Source: an uncultured Rubripirellula sp. (lineage in GTDB: Bacteria; Planctomycetota; Planctomycetia; Pirellulales; Pirellulaceae). Taken from it: 64,000 bases of DNA. The number at the start of each line of letters is the position of its first letter. Within the stretch, counting starts at the first letter, position 1. Positions 58,652 through 64,000 of this stretch are shown piece by piece. The DNA lies in contig CALIBL010000011.1 in assembly GCA_938045805.1 (NCBI GenBank), forward strand, positions 162,668-226,667. Reading direction: 5' to 3'. The position numbers were made by a program, and so were the translations under genes. A model generated the notes under the pieces. The model was not told the DNA's origin. It was given only the letters and a program-made list of their open reading frames with translations, and searched no databases.

Positions 58652-58729
58652 AGATGTTGTTTTCAATGACTTGGAGGATTTGAATTAGATGCGGTCTATC
58701 CGTCTTGCCCACAAATTTTAGTATGCGAG

Positions 58730-60382
58730 TTACGTCTCAATGATAAGATCGGACCTGACGGTCGCCTGGCAGGCCAGAATCATATTATTCTCTTTATCTT
58801 TATCACTGAGAGCGTCTTCGCAATCCATATCTACTTGTCCACTAAGTAGTCTCACGATGCATTGCCCGCATACTCCTGCGCGGCAATCTGATTCAATTCT
58901 TACGCCACACTTCTCAGCTAACTCGAGTAATGTTGTGTTGTCAGAGATATCGGCAATTCGTTTCGATTTTGAGAACTCAACGGTGTGAGTGTCTTGGGTT
59001 GTTGCATTGGTCTGTGCTGATCGGCTACGTTTGCCCCCAAAGCTCTCGCGGTGAAGATTTTTCGGGTCAATTCCGCTCTCACGAACCATCGTGCACAGTT
59101 CATCAGCCATCGCATTGGGACCACAAACAAAAACATGCGTGCCTTCTTGATGCACCTTCATTTTTTCGATCTGTTCAAAACCGACCCGCCCAGTGCTGCC
59201 AACCCAATCCGGATTTTTATTTTGCGTAAGCGTCGACTCGACGGAAATGTTTTTGCGCGCTTCGCTGATTTTTACTAGTTCCTTACGGAATAAAAGGTCT
59301 GCTTCCGTTTTAGCTGACAACAGTACCCTGGCTTCGCCGAGCCAATTGATGTCACGCATGTATCGAAGAATTGACATGATGGGGGTGATGCCGACACCGC
59401 CAGCAATTAGAACCACCCTTTGAGTGAGTTCCGGTGTGAAACAGAATTTTCCGTGAGGCCCGCTGACGTGAAAGGTATCACCGACATGTGCGTTTTCATG
59501 CAGATGAGCAGAGGCCAGTCCTCCTGATTCTTTCTTGACTGATATCTCGATCCATTCACTTTGAAGTGGTGAGGATGCAATCGTGTAAGATCTTTTAATA
59601 GTTTCTGAACCGGTGGTCAGCGTCAGAGTAATGAATTGGCCAGCGGCAAAACGAAACGGTATGACGTTACGGTCTCCTCGAGCTAAGCGAAAACTCTTCA
59701 CGTTATGCGACTCATCCTTGGTTTGAATTAAAACAAGCTCACCACTCCATTTACTATTCACGTCCCGGTCCGATCTCTTTCGCAAATCACCGCTTAAGTT
59801 AGTGTTGTTCCTTAGATAAGGGATTCGGCTCGCAAGTATGATTCCGAGTACTGCAGCAAATGCGAGTGGTAAACGAGTGTCGGATTTCACCTGCATGTAA
59901 TAGTGGAGTACAACCAAAACTGCGATCAGGTACGCCAATCGATGTAGGCGCTTCCAGTTTTTGATGCCTAACCGCTGCCGCATTTTTTGGGTTGATGTCA
60001 ATACGAGAGGAAGCAGTAGAACGATTGCCAAAGTCCCAATCAAAAGAAAACGTCGCGTGGACATTTCATAGAGAAGGCTCGAAACATCTGCTTCACGGTC
60101 GAGGAAAAAGTAGATTGTGAGGTGGACAATCGCGTAGAAGAAACCAAACAGCCCGAAAGTTTTTCGGAGCACAAACCAATGCTTTTGACCGGTGAGCCGA
60201 ATAGCCGGTGTGATGGCAAGAGAGAGTAGCAGTAACACCAAGCTTACGATGCCGGTAATATGAATCGCGTTGTTAACCGCGTTGGCGCCCAAATTATCGT
60301 TCCAGTAATCCAAGCCTAAAATGACCAAGGGAATGCTGGCGTTGATGCAAATCAGCAGATTTGTGAATTTAGATGAGCTCAT
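58730..60382 (-). CDS. MsrQ haem domain fused to flavin reductase and 2Fe-2S ferredoxin domains
   Basis: 550 residues in three parts. Residues 1-190 are six membrane helices of the MsrQ/ferric-reductase type, with haem His candidates at 87 (AIVHLTIY), 147 (RLHRLAYL) and 160 (VLHYYMQVK). Residues about 212-450 are a ferredoxin-NADP reductase-type module: RSYTIASSP for FAD, IAGGVGITPIMSIL and FVCGPNAMADEL for NAD(P). Residues about 465-550 are a plant-type 2Fe-2S domain with Cys500, 505, 508 and 538 (DCRAGVCGQC). It begins 11 bases after msrP and should pass electrons from NAD(P)H to MsrP. Normal MsrQ is only the first part. Confidence 0.9.
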   Translation of the reverse strand: MSSSKFTNLLICINASIPLVILGLDYWNDNLGANAVNNAIHITGIVSLVLLLLSLAITPAIRLTGQKHWFVLRKTFGLFGFFYAIVHLTIYFFLDREADVSSLLYEMSTRRFLLIGTLAIVLLLPLVLTSTQKMRQRLGIKNWKRLHRLAYLIAVLVVLHYYMQVKSDTRLPLAFAAVLGIILASRIPYLRNNTNLSGDLRKRSDRDVNSKWSGELVLIQTKDESHNVKSFRLARGDRNVIPFRFAAGQFITLTLTTGSETIKRSYTIASSPLQSEWIEISVKKESGGLASAHLHENAHVGDTFHVSGPHGKFCFTPELTQRVVLIAGGVGITPIMSILRYMRDINWLGEARVLLSAKTEADLLFRKELVKISEARKNISVESTLTQNKNPDWVGSTGRVGFEQIEKMKVHQEGTHVFVCGPNAMADELCTMVRESGIDPKNLHRESFGGKRSRSAQTNATTQDTHTVEFSKSKRIADISDNTTLLELAEKCGVRIESDCRAGVCGQCIVRLLSGQVDMDCEDALSDKDKENNMILACQATVRSDLIIET

Positions 60383-60393
60383 CGAATGCTTGA

Positions 60394-61377
60394 TTAAAAA
60401 TTATCTCGTAGGTCTAGTCCGTCATAAAGTGATGCAACTTGATCTTCGTACCCGTTGAACATCAGCGTTTTCCGGCGACCCGATTCACCAATGCGTTGCT
60501 CCGTCGCTTGGCTCCAACGAGGGTGATCGACATTTGGATTAACGTTCGCATAGAAACCATATTCCGATGGGGCGTAGCGATTCCAGCTTGTTGGAGGCTG
60601 CTGATCAAGCAACGTGATGCGTACGATCGACTTGATGCCCTTGAACCCATATTTCCATGGGACGACTAAGCGAATCGGTGCTCCATCTTGGGGCGGTAGT
60701 TCTTTGCCGTAGAGACCGGTTGCTAAAAGTGCAAGTGGATGCATAGCTTCATCGATGGTTAGGCCTTCCACATACGGCCACTCAAGGACTTTTGTCTTTT
60801 GGCCCGGCATGCGCGTTGGGTCGAATAGGGTTTCAAAAGCAACATACTTGGCGTTTGAAAGGGGTCCAGCAGCCTCCAAAATCTGGTGCAGAGGTACTCC
60901 AGCCCAAGGTATGACCATCGACCATGCTTCGACACAACGCATTCGATAAATACGTTCTTGCGGTGGTGCAATCGAGTGAATCTGGTCAATGGATAGGGTT
61001 AATGGATTTTCAACAAGTCCGTCGATTGTCAATTGCCAGTTATCGGTATTGAAGTCTTTCGACACCGAGGCAACACGGCGTTTATCCGTCGTGAATTCGT
61101 AAAAATTGTTGTAGCTAATCACATCACTTTCGGGCGTTTTCGCTTCATTAGTTTCCCATCCACTCAGGGATGCCGTCGTGTTGGCATCGCTCTGAGAAAT
61201 AATGCCTTCAAGTGATTTAGCGTCGTTGCTGAGCTTTTCCGCAGGGTTAAACCAACGGTAGATAGTAGCGGTTGTTGCTGTGCTGATTGCAACTGTACCC
61301 GTTCGCATCAAGGATCGCCGATTGAAAAATAAATGGGGTGGTGTGACTTCATCCTTGCTAATATTTTTCTTGGTCAT
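60394..61377 (-). CDS. msrP: Periplasmic methionine-sulfoxide reductase catalytic subunit
   Basis: 327 residues. It repairs oxidised methionine in periplasmic proteins using a molybdopterin cofactor. The N-terminal twin-arginine signal is [10 protein letters not shown] (Arg20-Arg21). The Mo-ligand Cys148 lies in [16 protein letters not shown], and the dense motifs [19 protein letters not shown] and [17 protein letters not shown] are typical of MsrP (YedY). Export needs folding in the cytoplasm with cofactor. It is the first gene of a two-gene unit with the msrQ fusion. No separate FMN-binding or other partner is in the window. Confidence 0.96.
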   Translation of the reverse strand: MTKKNISKDEVTPPHLFFNRRSLMRTGTVAISTATTATIYRWFNPAEKLSNDAKSLEGIISQSDANTTASLSGWETNEAKTPESDVISYNNFYEFTTDKRRVASVSKDFNTDNWQLTIDGLVENPLTLSIDQIHSIAPPQERIYRMRCVEAWSMVIPWAGVPLHQILEAAGPLSNAKYVAFETLFDPTRMPGQKTKVLEWPYVEGLTIDEAMHPLALLATGLYGKELPPQDGAPIRLVVPWKYGFKGIKSIVRITLLDQQPPTSWNRYAPSEYGFYANVNPNVDHPRWSQATEQRIGESGRRKTLMFNGYEDQVASLYDGLDLRDNF

Positions 61378-61465
61378 GATTGTTTGCCATTCTGCGGGCA
61401 GGTTCGACGTTGCGTTCAGTCAATGGAATGAAATCCTCTCATCTTCCTGATGATGGTAAGAACGA

Positions 61466-61822
61466 TTACTTATCTTTAAATAATTTGATCACGTTTTCTA
61501 ATGGTCGGCCAATTGCGGCTTTTTTTCCATACTGCACGATTGGACGTTCAATTAGAGAGGGGTGTTCAACCATGACTTCGATCCACTCTATGTCAGATAG
61601 CGTCGCGGATCCTAATTCTAGTTCTTGGAAAATTTTTTCTTTTTTGCGAATAAGTTCTTCGGGCTTGATGCCAAGTTGTTTTACGATCGTGTGAAGTTCG
61701 TTGATGCTCGGCGGGCTCTCGAGGTATTTGATGATCTGGTGTGGAATATTATTGGATTCAAGGTAGGCGACGGTATCGCGAGATTTTTTACAGCGAGGGT
61801 TATGAAGTACTTTCGTTGTCAT
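61466..61822 (-). CDS. ArsC/Spx-family reductase
   Basis: 118 residues, normal length for ArsC. Glutaredoxin-like fold with the active Cys in NPRCKKSRDTV (CxxS pattern) and the late RPIVQYGKKAAIGRP stretch with Arg, the YfgD/ArsC type. It may reduce arsenate with glutathione/glutaredoxin, or act as a general thiol reductase; no arsenic transporter or regulator is near, so arsenic detoxification is not certain. It is 88 bases upstream of msrP on the same strand. Confidence 0.85.
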   Translation of the reverse strand: MTTKVLHNPRCKKSRDTVAYLESNNIPHQIIKYLESPPSINELHTIVKQLGIKPEELIRKKEKIFQELELGSATLSDIEWIEVMVEHPSLIERPIVQYGKKAAIGRPLENVIKLFKDK

Positions 61823-62151
61823 GATATGAAATCCAATTTACTCGTGCATTTAGGGTCATCATCTTTGGCAAGTTGAGAAGTCACACCGACGCATTTTTTC
61901 TGCCAAACAATTTGCTTTTTTTAACCCAAATGAAGCTTCCTCACGAGAAGGCTTTGATCGAGAAGTTGTCTCTCTACATCCTAAATGTGAACGGTCATGG
62001 AGTCAGGTCGGCACTTCTTGCGGCATAACAGATTGAGGGTGATCCTTACGAAGCTATTTGTCACCTCGTCCTCCTTGCCGCTTTTAGATACTGCTAAGAC
62101 GCGACCGGTAGGTGCGGTCAATAATAAAAGACGAGATAGCAGTAAGAAACG
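61823..62151. other. Divergent intergenic region, no feature seen
   Basis: 329 bases between the ArsC-like gene and the photolyase-like gene. The photolyase open frame does not extend back into it. No convincing promoter, light-response site or RNA gene is recognised. Confidence 0.35.
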
Positions 62152-63702
62152 ATGCAACTTGTTTGGTTCAAGAAAGATCTGCGAGTATCAGATCACCGGC
62201 CATTGTTTGAAGCAGCAAAACGCGGCCCTTGTCTGTGCCTGTACATTTATGAAATCGAGATTCTTCAATCCGCCGAATTTGACTCATCTCATTTGGGGTT
62301 TATTAACGAGAGTCTTCAAGAACTTCAGAAGGCTCTGAGCCAACTCGGTGGGAGGTTAACTTTACGTGTTGGCGAAGCGACTTCAGTAATCTCGAGTTTG
62401 CATGCCGAGTATGGAGTCGATACGGTGTGGAGTCATGAAGAGACCGGAAACGCAATCACTTATGACCGGGATCTAAGGGTTAAAGATTGGTTGCAAACGC
62501 ATCAAATTACGTGGCATGAGTTTCCTCAGACTGGTGTTATTCGACGGTTGAAAAATCGCGATGGTTGGTCGCGCCGCCGCAACCAGTTTATGGGTCAAGA
62601 TCTGGTGCCTGTTCCGAAGTCCATACGTCCCGTGGAAGGAATTGACCCGGGATCGATACAGGCCGCGAAAGATCTTGGTTTTAGGCAAACTTGCAAGACC
62701 AAGCTAATTAGGGGTGGTGAGCAAGCCGCATTTGCAGTGTTGAATAGTTTTTTGCACGATCGGGGTGAGCATTATTCTCGGAAGATGTCGAGCCCTGTGT
62801 CTGCACATGACGCGTGCAGTCGATTGAGTTCATCGATCACGTGGGGCTGTATCTCGATCCGGCGGATTGTGCATGCGCTGCGAGATCGGCAACAGGAGAT
62901 CCGTGATGCAAAGAAAGCGGGGCAACCTACCGGAGGTTGGTTAAGCTCTTTGAAATCGTTTGATGCTCGCTTGAGCTGGCATTGTCACTTCATGCAAAAG
63001 CTTGAAGATCAGCCGAGTATTGAATTTGAGAATATGAGTCGAGTTTACGATGGACTACGTGAATCGGAATACTCCCAAGAGCGTTTCGAGGCTTGGTGCG
63101 AAGGAAAGACGGGCTATCCAATGATTGATGCCTGCATGAGGGCGCTTCGGGAGCACAGTTGGATCAATTTTCGAATGCGTGCCATGTTGGTATCTTTTGC
63201 TTCTTACCACCTCTGGTTGCATTGGCGGAATCCCGCAGTTTTTTTGGCGAAGCATTTTTTGGATTTTGAGCCCGGCATTCATTTCTCTCAGGTGCAGATG
63301 CAATCTGGAACGACAGGCATCAATACCGTTCGGATTTATTCACCCATCAAACAGGTCATCGATCAGGATCCGCAGGGTGTTTTCATCCGGCGATACGTTC
63401 CAGAGCTTGAGGGGGTACCGAATCAGCATCTACCAGAGCCGCACAAGATGACGAGAGATGAACAGGATCAATCGGGTTGTTGGATTGGGCGAGACTATCC
63501 CTCGCCGATTGTTGAGCATCTAACAGCGTATCGCGCGGCAAGGGATAAGATTCACGCGGTGCGAAAGCAGTCAGTAGCCAAAGAAGAGGCCCAGCGGGTG
63601 GTCAAGAAGCATGGAAGTCGCAAAGGTTCATCACGGACGAACCGATCGAAACAGCGAAAAGTAAATCGAGGTGAGGATGAGAGACAACGAACATTGTTCT
63701 AG
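62152..63702 (+). CDS. Photolyase/cryptochrome family protein (divergent)
   Basis: 516 residues. The N-terminal antenna domain begins QLVWFKKDLRVSDHRPLFEA. The FAD domain has GYPMIDACMRALREHSWINF, RMRAMLVSFASYHLWLHWR and RIYSPIKQVIDQDP. At the usual site WxWxxSTGTD this protein reads SQVQMQSGTTGIN, so the Trp nearest FAD and the TGTD motif are changed. The C-terminal about 60 residues are very basic (KKHGSRKGSSRTNRS), which might bind DNA. It may repair UV dimers or sense light; the altered pocket leaves this open. It is convergent with a small unidentified frame. Confidence 0.85.
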   Translation: MQLVWFKKDLRVSDHRPLFEAAKRGPCLCLYIYEIEILQSAEFDSSHLGFINESLQELQKALSQLGGRLTLRVGEATSVISSLHAEYGVDTVWSHEETGNAITYDRDLRVKDWLQTHQITWHEFPQTGVIRRLKNRDGWSRRRNQFMGQDLVPVPKSIRPVEGIDPGSIQAAKDLGFRQTCKTKLIRGGEQAAFAVLNSFLHDRGEHYSRKMSSPVSAHDACSRLSSSITWGCISIRRIVHALRDRQQEIRDAKKAGQPTGGWLSSLKSFDARLSWHCHFMQKLEDQPSIEFENMSRVYDGLRESEYSQERFEAWCEGKTGYPMIDACMRALREHSWINFRMRAMLVSFASYHLWLHWRNPAVFLAKHFLDFEPGIHFSQVQMQSGTTGINTVRIYSPIKQVIDQDPQGVFIRRYVPELEGVPNQHLPEPHKMTRDEQDQSGCWIGRDYPSPIVEHLTAYRAARDKIHAVRKQSVAKEEAQRVVKKHGSRKGSSRTNRSKQRKVNRGEDERQRTLF

Positions 63703-63899
63703 GCCAAAAGGTTTGCTGGGACGGGTCGTCGTGTTGCATCAAAAACATCACTCTCGATCCATTTCAGTGCGTGTTGAATTGCGTCTTCAAGGGAAATAAG
63801 TGAGATGTAATCCGTTTCTTGCAGGGTGGGAGCAAGAATCCGAAAATGTTCCAAAATGGAACCTAAAGTTGGATAGACATATTTGGTCGCGGTAGACAA
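63699..63899 (-). CDS. Small unidentified protein near tRNA-Arg
   Basis: 66 residues from a TTG at 63899; the frame opens at 63932, but an ATG there would overlap the tRNA by 8 bases. Its stop overlaps that of the photolyase gene by 4 bases. A helical stretch DYISLISLEDAIQHALKWIE is visible. No family is recognised and it may not be a gene; the tight fit between two genes is the only support. Confidence 0.3.
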   Translation of the reverse strand: MSTATKYVYPTLGSILEHFRILAPTLQETDYISLISLEDAIQHALKWIESDVFDATRRPVPANLLA

Positions 63900-63924
63900 A
63901 ATTAGGCCTCGTCGTCGTCGATGG

Positions 63925-63998
<74 letters not shown>

Positions 63999-64000
63999 TT

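Noticed and set aside
62152..63702. Cry-DASH assignment
   Set aside because: The motifs around the FAD pocket do not match typical Cry-DASH; class left open.

Overview
The window looks like a piece of a planctomycete chromosome, most like the Pirellulales. The evidence is the mix of families seen: two cytochrome c-type gene sets that are close to a planctomycete signature (DUF1587/1592/1588/1585 with DUF1552, and DUF1549/DUF1553 with DUF1501), two formylglycine sulfatases, DUF3299 lipoproteins, DUF4432, sugar isomerase plus Gfo/Idh/MocA oxidoreductase, ThuA-like and DUF4886-type hydrolases, and many genes without a clear Shine-Dalgarno site or with TTG/GTG starts. No rRNA, insertion sequence, prophage or CRISPR array was seen.

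Region 1-8.5 kb is housekeeping. dnaN and dnaA lie on the minus strand (dnaA first), separated by 444 bases with a perfect DnaA box and an AT-rich stretch, a good candidate for oriC. Upstream of dnaA come a NifS-like cysteine desulfurase, a small membrane protein, then scpB (plus strand, with a very acidic tail) convergent with hemX-hemA. Region 8.5-21.9 kb holds comEC, a prolyl oligopeptidase, an M50 protease, a histone H1-like Lys/Ala protein, mrp, a PAS-Fis regulator whose AAA+ core looks dead together with an overlapping partner gene, a CxxC lipoprotein and a tandem pair of DUF3299 proteins. Region 21.9-25.7 kb is a small carbohydrate unit (DUF4432 mutarotase-like, sugar isomerase, oxidoreductase) closed by a strong terminator.

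Region 27-58.7 kb is the accessory, mostly exported part: a DUF1592-family cytochrome / DUF1552 / HEAT-repeat operon, a PQQ-type propeller with a vestigial methyltransferase-like head, an S9 peptidase, a rhodanese, sulfatase-discoidin, esterase, polysaccharide deacetylase, a probable zinc peptidase, a DUF1549/1553 + DUF1501 pair, acetate kinase, a MazG-like enzyme, a two-domain ThuA protein, a DNase I-like protein, a probable caspase-fold (clan CD) exported peptidase, a second sulfatase and an SGNH-alpha/beta hydrolase fusion. Together this suggests breakdown of sulfated, acetylated polysaccharide and periplasmic protein turnover, but no single pathway is proven.

Region 58.7-64 kb is redox and repair: msrP with an msrQ that is fused to a flavin reductase and a plant-type 2Fe-2S ferredoxin, an ArsC-like protein, a divergent photolyase/cryptochrome and a tRNA-Arg(TCT) at the right edge. 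The strongest candidates for something little described are the self-contained MsrPQ electron chain, the clan CD-like peptidase at 53.6-55.0 kb, and the dead-AAA+ regulator with its overlapping partner at 16.2-18.0 kb. All family calls are from motif reading by eye; no search was run.
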